Under the pieces are notes generated by a model. It was not told where the DNA came from and did no database searches. It saw only the letters and a list, made by a program, of their open reading frames with translations. Shown here one piece after another: positions 1 to 12,800 of a stretch of DNA of 64,000 nucleotides. Each line of letters opens with the position of its first letter. Position 1 is the stretch's first letter. Source of the stretch: Tritrichomonas musculus (lineage: Eukaryota > Parabasalia > Tritrichomonadida > Tritrichomonadidae); the NCBI GenBank assembly GCA_039105265.1, contig JAPFFF010000006.1, forward strand, positions 3,534,001 through 3,598,000. Reading direction: 5' to 3'. Made by a program: the position numbers and the translations under genes.

Positions 1-1563
1 TACCAGTATCAACTCCATCAAATACATATCCAGAATTACCTCTCTCCAATTGAAAATTAATTCCAAAACTTGTATTATCAAATGGACACATGAAATATCG
101 ATCATGCTGATTCATAATTGGAATCGATTCATAAACATGATTTAAAGGTCTAGATATTGATTCTAAATATTCAACTGTTGGTTCAATATACCCATCTAAT
201 TCATTTGCCATTAATTGATATTGAACAAATCTTCCATCCCAAGAATTATCAAACTCAGTTTCTGGATATTTCTTTTTATTAACTGATAATCTAAATTGAG
301 TAAACATTGGATTTTGATAAACTGTTAAGTCATTTGGTTTACTTGGAAACATTAAAGTAATATTTGTTGCATTCTTTAATGGAATTGATTTTGAAATATC
401 TATTCGTTTTTCTGTAATTCTTGATTCAAATTGATATCGTGTTAATTCTTGAGATGGAATAATAATTGGTTCTTGTAAAGTTGTCATTAAAGCTTCAATA
501 ACATCAGGTTTGACACCAAATCCAGCACAATTTGTACGACATTTTTCAATTTTACATTCATTTACATTAACTTCTAATGTATTCAAATCTATTTCATATT
601 TATTCCATTGTGCGACACCAGTCGCATCATGTACACTCGATGCACAATAATAGGCATTATTTGGAAGTTTGTTTTCTGTTGTATCGTTCTTTTTAAAGTT
701 TCCGAACGCACATTGATAAACTTTGGAAACAATGAGTGCCTCTTGATTAATTTGAACAAAATGATTTGTAATTGGAAGATCAGGTGCATTTAATTCACCA
801 TTATTTGCTGATGTCCAAAATTTAATAGCTTCGGCAACATTCTTTGGAGGAACTTGACACCAAACTAAACCATCTAATGTGAATTTTATTTCTTCTTCAA
901 CTTCTCCTAAAATTCGATTTGGATATAATCTCCAAGCTTGTAATGCTAATTGATCTGTGAAAGGAATTACAAGTTCCATTTTGACCTGTACTTTCTTATT
1001 ATTACCTTCAAATGCACTCATTGGAATATAAACACCTGCAACATTTGGAGACATACAACAAACACTTTCCCATAAAGAATGAGAATGAGCAGAATTATAC
1101 TTTGAATCTTTTGGTCGAATTGAATTATATGCGAAGGATTCTCTAACCATTTCACTTTGATGATAACCTGAGATTAATTTTCCATCAACCCAAAATTGTA
1201 ATTCAGATATGATTTCAACAGCATCTTTGAAACCAACGAAAATCAAATTTAATTTTTCCCAATCTTTTCCAGTAAACACGTTGGGAGCAATTGTTTTGTT
1301 CATTGATAGATTTAAATCTACGATTAATCGAAGAAAACTTTTCTCTATTTGAGATATTGTATGACCAGAATGAGTTAATCTTATTTTTGTTTTTGTACCA
1401 ATTGGAATTGTTTCATCTTTGTCATGACATAATTCTTCTACAACTGAAAAAGTATTATCTCCTCCATTCTTTTGCACTAATGTCCTCAAATGATTATTGA
1501 AAAAGTTTAATATGTCACCTTCATCATTTCCTGTATTCTTAAATTGTGCGTTTTGATAAGTCA
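1..1563 (-). CDS. Probable major capsid protein of the Maverick (partial, runs off window)
   Basis: A minus-strand frame opens with ATG at 1563-1561 and stays open for 521 codons to the window edge, so its C-terminus is not seen. The product is rich in beta-prone stretches with the pattern of jelly-roll capsid proteins: segments such as ISKSIPLKNATNITLMFPSK, then NPMFTQFRLSVN and QYQLMANELDG. It is the only large gene of suitable size beside the packaging ATPase. Family knowledge: Polinton major capsid proteins are double jelly-roll proteins of roughly 500-700 residues. The assignment rests on size, context and this sequence character, not on a database match. It is transcribed away from the small gene at 1634. 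Confidence 0.65.
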
Positions 1564-1633
1564 TCTGTTTTTATGAAGAATTTAAAAAATTCGAAAAGCC
1601 AATTTTTTTTAAAATGAAAAACAATTCTATACA

Positions 1634-1915
1634 ATGGCTTTTGGTTCTTGGATTAAAAAAATAGGAGAGAAAGTTAAAAATTTTGCACAAAAAGCAGTTC
1701 CAATAGTTCAAAAAGGTTTACAATTTGCAGCAGATAAAGTTGCACCTGTCTTAGAAAAAGTTGGAGAAACAGTAGGTGGAACAATTGGTAATATTGCAAG
1801 TGGTATTGGTAAAGGTATTCGAACAGTTAATGATAGAGTTCAACCTTGGTTAGAAACTGGGAAAGAAAAATTCTTACAACCTGCTTATGATAATAATAAT
1901 TATGGACCTAGTTAA
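1634..1915 (+). CDS. Small amphipathic glycine/valine-rich Maverick protein (possible minor virion protein)
   Basis: A 93-residue protein with a basic amphipathic N-terminus (MAFGSWIKKIGEKVKNFAQK), a long run of alternating Ala/Val/Gly helical segments around residues 20-70 (AADKVAPVLEKVGETVGG, then IGNIASGIGKG), and a polar tail ending in NNNYGPS. Such short amphipathic proteins sit beside the capsid gene in many Polintons and related viruses and are thought to be minor virion or membrane-active proteins, comparable in type to adenovirus pVI. That role is an inference from composition and position. It is divergent from the capsid gene, with only about 70 bases between the two starts. Confidence 0.6.
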   Translation: MAFGSWIKKIGEKVKNFAQKAVPIVQKGLQFAADKVAPVLEKVGETVGGTIGNIASGIGKGIRTVNDRVQPWLETGKEKFLQPAYDNNNYGPS

Positions 1916-2101
1916 AATTTATGAGTACATTCTTCGTCTAATTTCATCATCTAATGGTGGCTCATTTGGAGGGAAAAGCTTTATAACTCTTAATAATGTG
2001 TTCATTAACTCAATCAAAACAAGCGTTCCTAAGAGAATTTCAATCAGCATATTGTTTTAAATATTTTCAAAAATGTTTAAACAAATTTTATTTTTTTTAA
2101 A

Positions 2102-2404
2102 ATGGAATTGAAAATTATTGAACCAATTCAAAATTATTTAAAAGAGTTTAACACAACTGATGAGTTTAATTTATTCTATTCTAAGAACAAAGAACAACTA
2201 GATTCAGAAACAACACATAAACTAAACAAAAAGTATCATATTCAAGGTTATCGTATAACCAAAATCAAAGGTGAATTAATGTTAAAGAAGGTTAATGAAG
2301 ACGAAGAAAAAGACGATTCAGAAATTTTGAAGATCAAAGATGATATTGCAAAAATTAAAATTACTTTGAATGATGTTATAAATTTTATTAACTCTAAGAC
2401 CTAA
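2102..2404 (+). CDS. Unknown 100-residue Maverick protein
   Basis: I do not recognise this protein. It is a 100-residue, strongly charged product (KVNEDEEKDDSEILKIKDD near the C-terminal third) that ends in a predicted helix with spaced Ile/Leu (IAKIKITLNDVINFINSK), consistent with a short coiled coil. A poly-T/A stretch precedes the ATG. Its last bases overlap the 3' end of the convergently transcribed packaging ATPase gene by 11 bp, a compact arrangement that supports both as genuine genes of the element. Confidence 0.5.
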   Translation: MELKIIEPIQNYLKEFNTTDEFNLFYSKNKEQLDSETTHKLNKKYHIQGYRITKIKGELMLKKVNEDEEKDDSEILKIKDDIAKIKITLNDVINFINSKT

Positions 2405-3257
2405 TATATGTATCACCACCTGACGAACATTGAATAACAATCATTGGATGTTCATCTGGATGTTCATGTTTCATTTCATTTAATTGTTGAAATGCATCAA
2501 AAAAGTCTTCAAAATCTAAATTACTTGCTGCTTGAGAATAAATGTAACGTAATTGTTGTTTATTAAAACCAGGCAATAAATATAAAGTACTTATTTCATT
2601 TTTAATATGTGGTTTTAACCCTTTCCAACCTTGAACTAATAAGAAATAAGACATATTTGTATGACGACATCTACGTAATAATTGACTAAAAAATGATTCT
2701 TCTGACGAGAATAATTTTGAATTTGAAATATCATCAAATAATACGATTGAATGTAAATATTCTCGATCAAAATCTTCAACAAATAAAACATTAAATAAGT
2801 CATCTAATTGATCTTGTGAAATTTTATTTTTGGTTCTTTCTCTTCGAATTTTGTAATATAAACTTTTTGCTGCTAATAATTCATCAATACATTTTTCAGC
2901 ATCTTTTTCACTAACTACAACTGTTGGCATTTGTAATAATGGTTTCAATGATAACCAACTTTTATCATTCTCTTCACCATCTTTTGTAACATAAATTAAT
3001 AAATGATGAGTATTAAGTATTGAAATTTTAATGATTTCTTCTAATGCTGTAACTGTTTTTCCCATACTTTGTTTACCTACAATAACATTAACAGAATTAT
3101 ATTTAGCAACGATATCTTCATGAATTGGAGCAATTAAAGAATCATTCTTTGGACTCAAATTTGATTTTAATCTTGCTTTTATTTTTGATCGAATGTTTTC
3201 TTTCTCAAAGTTAACTTCTTCTTCTTCACTATCACTAAAATAATCATTGTCACTCAT
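2394..3257 (-). CDS. Packaging ATPase of the Maverick (A32/FtsK-HerA type)
   Basis: A 287-residue P-loop ATPase. Walker A is GKQSMGKT at residues 61-68, preceded by the hydrophobic strand SVNVIV. Walker B is IVLFDD at about 171-176, followed by a polar serine-rich sensor region. An acidic N-terminal tail (SDSEEEE) precedes the core. Viral ATPases of this family drive genome packaging into double jelly-roll capsids, and the gene is one of the defining Polinton set. It lies in the same strand and series as the genes at 3308-15672, suggesting a co-oriented block, and overlaps the convergent small gene at its 3' end. Confidence 0.85.
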   Translation of the reverse strand: MSDNDYFSDSEEEEVNFEKENIRSKIKARLKSNLSPKNDSLIAPIHEDIVAKYNSVNVIVGKQSMGKTVTALEEIIKISILNTHHLLIYVTKDGEENDKSWLSLKPLLQMPTVVVSEKDAEKCIDELLAAKSLYYKIRRERTKNKISQDQLDDLFNVLFVEDFDREYLHSIVLFDDISNSKLFSSEESFFSQLLRRCRHTNMSYFLLVQGWKGLKPHIKNEISTLYLLPGFNKQQLRYIYSQAASNLDFEDFFDAFQQLNEMKHEHPDEHPMIVIQCSSGGDTYIRS

Positions 3258-3307
3258 TTATTTTTTAAATTCCAACTAAATTATGCAAAAAAAAGATAAC
3301 AAAATTT

Positions 3308-3799
3308 TTACTCTTCAGTTGTTTCGTCATCTGCTTCATCTTCATCCTCGTCAAATTCACTTGATGCTTGTTGAATTGCAGCTACCAATAATTGTTCAAT
3401 ATCTTCTTCAAAATGTTGTCTATCGTCTTTTGGTCCAGTTTTCAATTTTTCAATTAAACCGTCAACAATTTTATGATAATCTTCTTGAGTTGTTTTATTT
3501 CCACGATATCTTCTTTGTTCTTCTTCTGTTGTTAAACCATATTCTTGATAAAGTGGTTGTAAAACTAATTGATCCCATACAATTGGATAAGCTTTACATA
3601 ATAATCTCATTTTGTCAACTGGAATTAAATCAACATAATTTGTTTCTGCTAAAGCTTTTTCAGTAACTCTTCCCATAACATATTTCTTAAATTTATTTAA
3701 TGCTGATAATTTTCTTGGTTTCTTTTCAGGTTTTTTACCGCTTGAAGCTTTTAATTCTTGTAATAATTTTCTTAACTCACCTATATCTGCGTTACTCAT
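3308..3799 (-). CDS. Unknown Maverick protein with acidic tail
   Basis: I do not recognise the family. I chose the ATG at 3799-3797 (MSNADIGELRKLLQELK) over an upstream in-frame ATG at 3829 because the ten extra residues are a hydrophobic low-complexity run from AT-rich leader sequence. The 163-residue product has a basic helical N-terminal third (KKPEKKPRKLSALNKFKKYV), a central region with conserved-looking aromatic residues, and a C-terminal tail of Asp/Glu (EDEDEADDE). It sits between the ATPase gene and the giant gene, only 34 bases from the stop of the latter, so it is probably part of the same late gene block. Confidence 0.6.
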   Translation of the reverse strand: MSNADIGELRKLLQELKASSGKKPEKKPRKLSALNKFKKYVMGRVTEKALAETNYVDLIPVDKMRLLCKAYPIVWDQLVLQPLYQEYGLTTEEEQRRYRGNKTTQEDYHKIVDGLIEKLKTGPKDDRQHFEEDIEQLLVAAIQQASSEFDEDEDEADDETTEE

Positions 3800-3833
3800 A
3801 ATTTTTAAGATAAAAATAAAAATAAACATTTAT

Positions 3834-6800
3834 TTACTTAAAATATTTCATTAATTGAGGATTATTTTGAATTACACTTGGAATTTCAGATGTTTTCGGA
3901 ATTTGTTTGACTTCGGTTGCTGGTTTTTCTTCTGTTATTGTTTTTGGAATTGATTCAGGGATTGTTTTTGGAATTGATTCAGGGATTGGGGTTATTGTTG
4001 GTTTTGGTACAATAGCATCGACTTTTCTTTGTAATGGTTTCGTCTTTGTCTTTTTCTTTGAGATATCTTCTTTATCAATTGTACTCTTTTCTGAAATAAC
4101 TTCATCGTCATCATCTTTCTTCTTTTTAGCTTTTGAATTTTTCTTTAAGAGTTTCGTTCTTTCAGATTTTTGTTTCTTAAATTGTTTACTTGATTTAGCT
4201 TTTGTATTAATTGTTGGTTTCTTTGGTTTGATTTCAACCTCTTCACTTTCTTCTTCAACTTTTTCAATTGCTTTTTGTTGTTGTTCCATTTCTTCTTTTG
4301 CTTTAAAGCGTAAAGGTAAATTCTTTCGACCTCTTCTTGGTAAAACTTGTATCATATTATTTTTGGTTTTGACCACTTCAGGTTGATCAACTTTCGTAGG
4401 TAATAAGTTAATTTTCTTTCCTGGTTCAATTTTTGTTAATGTCATTGGTTTTTCAGATATTGGGCTTACAATCGGTTTCTTTTCAATTGGTGTTTCTTTC
4501 TCTTCTGTCATTGTTGTTTTTGATGAAAATAAATTATTAGTATTTGAATTAGATGAATAAGGTACAACAGGTTTAGGAGGAGCGTTTTCATTAAATTGAG
4601 ACATTATTGATGTTTTTCCATTTAATTTATTTTTCTTTTGTTGTTCCATTAATAATGATCTAATTGATATACCTTTTGCACTTTGTTGAATTAAACTAGT
4701 TATTCCACCTTCATAATTTTTAGACCATACACTTTCTTCTTTCTTTTCACTTCCATCATTAATTGTAGGCATTGTATTCGTATCAGTCGTTGTTGTTGTT
4801 GTCGTTGTCGTTGTTGCTGGTGTTGTTGTTGCTGCAGGTTTATTCATTGTTGTACCTATGAAATTATTTCTTAATGCACCACCAATTCCAACAGATGTAT
4901 TGTTATTTGAATTCTTTTCAGATTCTTTTTGTCTTGCTTCATTCATCATATTATTAATGTCAGATAATGCAGTATCGGTTTCCATATTTTTATAACGTTC
5001 GAATCCAATTTCAGTTAATCCTACTTTTCGTCTCATCGAATTCAAATCACTTAGTTTTAATTCAACCTTCTTTTTATGTTCTTTCTCTTTATCGTCTTTC
5101 TTCTTCTCTTCATCCCATTCTTTTTGAGCTTCTTTTTCTAAATTCTGTAATATTATTATTGTTGGCTCTAAATTATTCACAGGTTTATCTTGATAATCCG
5201 AATATTTCAAAGGTGTGTGTTCTTTCTTGTAATGTTCTTTGAGTTGTTTATATATCTTATTTGTTTTAAAGATATATCTATTCAATTTTAGGTATCGTTC
5301 TAAATCATCTAAGTTTGGATATAATTGAACCAAATTTTGATATGTTTCTGAAGAATCATCTGTATGCTTATGATATTCTGATAACATAGTTTTGAAATAC
5401 TCTTCTTTTTCTTTCGTGACTTCCTTTTTATATTCTTCATAAGCAGGTCTAATATGATCTATTTTAACATCTGAATCTTTCAATGGATTTGTTGGATCTT
5501 TATTCAAAATATATTTTTTAACTACACTCTCTACAGAATCTCTTGACATTTTTCCATTTTTCTTTTCTATTGAATTATGATCGTCAATTAATGGCAAAAA
5601 TGCTATCTTTTCTAAGACATGTATCCAATTTGGATTCTTAGGATCTTCATGAAAACTATTTAAATCATTTGGATTCACTTTCTTATTAAAATGATTTTCA
5701 TAATCAGGAATGAACTCAATAATTGTTTGTAACGCATCCAAATTATCAGAATTAACACTTAACTTCTCCAACATATCGGTTGAAATTTGATGATCTTTAT
5801 CTTTGTTCTTATTGATTGAATCTATTGAATCTATTAATTTATTCTTCGAATCTGTTTTTGATTTCTTTGATAAATCTTTCACCTCTTTTATAAATTGTTT
5901 CATATCTTGAATCGTTAACGTTCCAATACCATTTTGAGTTTTATATGATTTTATTGCAGTATCGAAGTCAACTCTATTCTTTTTCGTGTGTCCTAAATAA
6001 TTTTCATATTCTCTCCAAACAATATTTGCCTTGTTAGCGATTTTTGCAATATTGAAATCAAAATCTAAATTCTCATCTTGTACTCTCCAATTGACTCCGT
6101 AAGTTGTTTTTAAATATTTTGCATATTGCATCATTTGATTTATTGTTATATCCATACCGAATGCTGTTTCATATCTTTGTCTGAGAGGTTCTAAGGTAGC
6201 ATATTTCATTTTATCATAAGGAGTAAAATACTCGGCTGGAATTGGCTTATCTTTATTTTTAGAATTATATTTGTTTATCAATTCATGATATTCATTATTT
6301 TCTGAATATTTATTGACATACGCTAAGTAATTTTTAAGATATTTGATATCTCTTCCTTCTTTATTCCATTGTTTAATTGTTGAATCAATGGGGAAATCAA
6401 GATTGAATATTTTCTTATATTTTTGCAATTCACCTTGCAATTCAATTTTATAATTACCTGTATCTTCATCTTTATAATTTTGAATGATTTTCTCTCGTTC
6501 ATCCAAAGATAATTTCATCCAACCATCTTTTCCTTTGAATTTGTCATAAACGCGTTCAATTTCTGATATTTCTTTTTCCAATTCTTCACAAAATTTCTTT
6601 GGACTTCCTGTATATGAATCATCTTTTGGAGCTTTGGGATTCAAATAATTGTATTTCGTTAATAATAATGTTTGATAAGTCTTATAACAATGGTATTCAT
6701 TTTCTGCAAATATATCATCAATACTTTTGACATTATCACCTGTTAAACCATGTGAATCATTATATAAATCAACTAATTTATCAATTCCTCTGAAACTATC

Positions 6801-9800
6801 TAATTTTTCCTTTTCTTTCTGATATCTCTTTTCAATTTTTTCTAAATATTCGAATTGAGCACTTGGTGTTGAACCCCAACTTTTACGATCTTCATAATTA
6901 AAAACTTTCTTATATTTTGTTTCTAAGTCTTTGATTTTAATCATAATTTTCAAAAAATTGAGAACATTATTTACTTTATATTTTTGTTCTTTCTCAATAT
7001 CTTCTAATTTCTTTGCAGTATCTTTATATTTGTCTTCATATTCATTATAGAGACCGTTTATATTTGTTGAAGTCTTTAATTGATTTTGATTTGTTTCATA
7101 TCTCTCTAATTCTCTTTGCATTTTACTAATATCTTCCGAATTTTCTCCATAATCTTTTTCATTAAAATCTTTATCTAATTTTTGTAATTTGAGTTTCAAT
7201 ATTTTGTAATTCATCATATTCAAACAACCCGTAGAATCAGTCTTATATTTGGTAACGATATCTTGAACTGATAATTTTTCTGTATTAAATCTTCTATTAT
7301 ATTCATCTAATGTGTTTTTGAAGTTAGGAAGTGTATAATAATATGTATTATAAATTCGAAAGAACTCGTCAAGTTTTTCTATTTGATCTTTTTTGGATAA
7401 ATTTGAAGACCATGTATCATCTGGAAAATCTTCCTCGAATTTCTTTTTTCTATTTTCGAATACAATTTCTTCATAGACTTTATCAATATTTCCGTCATAT
7501 TTTTTATGAACTTCTTCCCATTTATGCAATTGATCTTTCGGTTCTTGATAACGATTCCAATGTTCTACTTCTGGCATTAATTTTTCCCATTTTGGTTTAA
7601 TATCTCTTGTTTCTTTCATCTTCAAATCGAAAAATTTATATCTTTCTTTTTCATTTTTGAATGTGTTCATCTTTGTATCTGGTTTCAATCCTACTTCTTC
7701 ACAAAACGCTTTGTATTCTGATTCCCAAATTTCATTTTGCAAATATCGTCTAGCGTCTAACACATCATCATCTGGATTATCAGAATCAATATATCTATTA
7801 AATAAATCATCTATAGAAACTTCTTGTTTTTGATTGACTAATAGTCTCTGAATGTCACCATCAATCCGAAATTTCTCATATCGTTTTATGTAATTATTGA
7901 TTTTATTAGCTAATTTTGCATTTGTTACTTGATAATTAGTTTCGAAATTTGGATATTCTTTCCCTGTAAATTTTCCCCAAATTTTCGTTAAAATTTTATA
8001 ATAAACAATATCTTTATTGTACTTATCATCGATCATCATTTGTTCTATTGTTGGAAGAGTCGAATCAACGTTCTCTTTTGCATAATCATACCATTTTCGA
8101 ACTTCACTATCCCAAAGTATTGAATTTTTCTTTATATCAATTTCACTCTTTTTATTCTCTAAAGCTTTCAAATATGTTTCCCATTTTCCATCAAAATTTT
8201 TAGGGAAATTCTCTTTTGACAACTGATAAGTAGTTTCTAGTTCATGTTCTAACAATACACATTTCATTGCATTTGTACAATTTATATAACTTCCATAAAG
8301 TCGTTTAATATCAGTAGCATCATAATGTGAATGTTTAATATCATTATATTGATTTAATAATTGTTGAAAACTTACTGATTGAAATGCCGTATCATCTTTT
8401 GAGACATTATTAAAAATCTCTTTCAATTTTGTTATACCGGCTAAAGATATTGGTACATCTTTTATATCATTATTATCTGACGTAATTGCATTTATTTTTC
8501 CAACATATGTCCAATATTCTAAATAAATTTTTGCTGATTGAACATTATCTTTAAACTTTTTCACTAACCATAAATGATTTAGAGTGTCTTGACCCGACTC
8601 TGCATTATAACAATTTAATTTTATTTGTAATTCATTATCTACTTTATAATCTTTATAATTTTTCAATAACTTTTCAATTTCATGAATATGTGCTAATTTT
8701 TGATCGTTATTTGGATCTGTTTCTTTTATTGAATAATCTTCTTGAAATTCTTCACGATATTTCTCTAATAAATAGTGATATTTTAAATCTATTTTTGCTG
8801 ATTCATAATCTAATCCATATTTGATTTTACATTGATTAATTGTTTGAGTTGATCTATCGTCGGAATGATTTGATCGATAATCAGAATGAATTTTCAAAAA
8901 GGCTGGTGAATTCCAAGAAGCTGTGTTCTCATCTTCAATTTTTGAAACAAAATTTAATAACCAATTTAATCTTGATGTTAAATCTTTTTCGTCAATATCG
9001 TGATATGGAGCAAAATTTACATCTCCTCTCGGTAATTCTTCGTCTTCATTTCTTCCGAGAGCCACCAATAATGTTTTCTTATTTTTCTCAATTTCTAAAT
9101 ATTTCATTGCATCAGCTGGTTTTTCAAATTCATCTTTCAAATCTTCATAACTCTTTTTTGAATTTATTCGACCTTCATTTTGATATCTTTCTAATGTTGA
9201 TTTCACATTTGAATTTTCCCAATCATCATTCTTTTTACGATAATCTTCCGCGGCTAAAATAATATTATTGTATTCTGTTGAAACATTTGAATTATTAGTA
9301 TTTGAATCAGGTATATATCTTTTTCCAACGAATTGTTGGTAATATTTCTTAGCTAATGGAATTAAATAATTTTTATACATTTTGTCTTCATCCCATGAAA
9401 AATCATATTTCAACCCTGTTTTATTTTCCTCTTTCAATGCTTCTAGATAAAAAACATGATTTCGAAAATCAGTGTTTGATTCCCAATTTGATTTTGAATT
9501 TGAAAAATTGGTAACACTTGATTGAATATTATTTAAAAATGTAGATTGATTGACTGCATCACCTTGATTCACAACTGTTTGCAAAAATGAATTAATATCT
9601 GAATATTTTTGACTTCCATTCATATTTTCGATTTCTTGATTTCCTTCATAAGCTGCGAAGAATTGTAAACATCTATTCAAATCTCCATAAAATTTTCCAA
9701 ATAAATAATACAACGCTGATTGTTCAGAACCTCCAAATTTATTTTTGTATTTTGTTAAATAAGGTAATAAAGTTGGATTCCCTACCCATTGTCGACTATA

Positions 9801-12800
9801 AATCGGATAATACTGACTATAAAAATTGTTTAACGCTTGATAAGCCGATTCAATTGTTCCACCATTTCTAACAATATAATTCTTTAAATTTACCTCTTCA
9901 TGAGGATTAACATTTGCCCAAAATTGATAACCCGGAGTTAATTTTAAAATCGCATTTCTTGCCTTATAATTATCACCAAATTCAGTTCTCCAATCTTCAG
10001 CACTTTTGAAATCATTTGGAAAATGTGGTTTCCATACTTCACGAATAGCTCTTTCTAAACTATCATTGAATTCCACAGAATTAATTTTTGATTGAATTTG
10101 ATTACGTAAAGACTGTGTTAATTTAAGAATATCATCTGTTGGACGAGCAGTTGCAAAAATTCTTTCAGCAGTTAATTTTTCGTGATCTGGAGCAATCTCA
10201 TTATATTCATTCAAAGCTAGATTGAAATTCCGATCTGTTTTAATTGATCGATAAAGTGGCTCTTTTCTTAGAAATTCTTTTTGTAATTTATCCAATGCTT
10301 TGAATATATTTGAATGATATTGAGCATGATCCCAAGTGGCAGGCATTGTGTTTGGAGGATACATTAATCTTATTTGTTGATACATCATTTCACCTTGCAA
10401 ATATGCATAAAATTTAGCTCCGTCTTCCTCAAATTTGTCTTCTTGAATATATGACCATTCACTTTGAGGGAAAATGTCTGGATATGTATTTGATAAATAT
10501 ACTTTCAACTCATCAATTTTTATATTATCTTCTGGTGACATTTGACCAAAATTTGATCTCATTAACAAATTCAAATTTGAACTCTCTCGATTGCTCTTAT
10601 AAAAATTATCAAAATCGACTCTTGTTTGAAACTGACTCCAATTTTTTCCAAAACCAATATATCTCGTCTTTGCATCAATAAATTTATCAACATCTTCAAC
10701 TCTATCACAATGACCAACAATTTCTTTAATTAATGTTTCTTTTTCAACCGAGTTTCTTCCTTGACAATATTGATCAATTTTCAATCGAAAATTACTATCA
10801 CTCAATATCGCATTTCTTTTTTGTTTCAATAATTCTAATTCTTCTCTCATTTTTTGATTTTGTTGGTTTTCAGGCTCATTTGTAATTTTCAGAAGATTCA
10901 AAGGATTATATTCAATTATTTCTAAACGAACTTCATATTCCTCAGCTAATTCAAATAAACGTGGAACTTCATGACCCGCATCTTGAAATGTTTTCATTCC
11001 TAAATAGATATTACTTATATTTTGAGAATTCCATTTTCTAAATAATTCTCCCATTTTCTTAAATTGAGGTAATAACGATTGTAATTTTGCTTCTAATTGT
11101 GAATAATTTCGGTTAACTTCAGGATAAGATCGGAATAACAATTCAATTACTTTTTCATTAATATACGAATTATCGAAATCTGGAAATGCTGATTGAAAAC
11201 ACTCAGTCAATTTATTATTAACATTTTGTATAAGATTTCCTGTTTCTCTATTTTTTTGTTGAATATGAGCTTTTATTACATTAATTTGTTGATCAATTGG
11301 GAGATTTGAATGTTCTCGAATCATATCATACCATTTTGCCTGTGTAAATTCTTGACCATATGCTTCTCGAAATGTATCCTCTAATTTATTTAATTCTAAA
11401 CGTTCTTTCAGGGTTTTAACAATTTCTGTATTTCTTTCAATTTTTTCATTGATATTTGATAAAACTGTATCTTGATTGTAAGTTGTTGCCACTTTGTTCA
11501 ATATATGTTGAAGAATTGATGCTGAATCAATTTCTTTATTTGTTATTTGATATTTTTGTACATAAGTTCTTTCCAAATTCTGAATTTTTGTTTGAATTAA
11601 TTGTTCTTTTGTTTCCCAATTTCTTACCCATTCATTGAATTTTCTATCTCTCTCCTGAATATTTTCAATATCTAAAATCGGTTTCACCTCTGTATCACGA
11701 ATTCCCTCAACAGTAAATGGTCGACCAGAATTTGATATTAAACGATGAATTTGATTTCCATAATGATTTATTTGTTGATCTTTTGCATTTGCTTCTCGGC
11801 TTTCCATATCATTTTTCAGTTCATTAAATAGATTTTCACCATTTTGAGGAGTTGATTGAACTTGATTAATAAAACTTTGTTTGACAGCGGTTAGATTCAC
11901 TTTTTCAACACTTGATACAATTCCATGAATAAAATTAATATTTTCAATCTTTGTTCCAATTTCATTATTGAATCTCTGAATCCAATTTGTAACTGCTGAA
12001 TTTCGCCTTTGCAGTAATTCTCTACCTAACTCAGATAAATAACTGTCTTTATTTTGACTTGATAGATATTCTGCATATTTTGTTCTTATTTCTTCGTCTG
12101 TTGATACAATACCATTATTATCATACAATTGTCGAATTCTTTGAGTTATTGCTTGTTCGTTATGATGATCTAAATAATCTTGTGAATCCTCTTTAATATT
12201 TTGTAACTCTTCACCTTTCTGTTCATTTCTCAAATTATCACCATTTACATAATTTTCAATTAATCTTGTTCTTTCTGAATTCATATCATTTTGAGTTATC
12301 CTTTCAGCTCTTACTAGATTTTCAATTGTTATAGTTATTGTTTCCATTCGATTATTTTTAATTGTACTCCACCTTCTGAACTCATTTTGAATTTGCGATT
12401 TCACACCACCTTCTTTATTGAATTTATTTTCCATTTTATCTCTTCTGCTACGAGTATTTCGATCATTAAATTCATCATCATTTGTCCAATATTGATGAGC
12501 TAATTCTTGAATATATTTCTCTGAAAAATTGAATGCTCCCAAAACTCTTCGAATTTCTGCATAAGTTTTATTTCCATATTCTTGAAAATCATGATAGAAT
12601 TCATTTTGAAATGTCTTTGTATCAATAAATTCTCTTAATGCATTTTTTGTTGGATATTCTTGATAAACCATTTGATTTATCCAACTATCTTTATCCGGTC
12701 CTAAGTTTTCATGTTGAGATCCTATCTCCCAAAGTTTTCCAAGTTTCCCTTTCAAATCATTCAATTGTCCATTCCATTCATTTCTCATCTGATTTACTGA

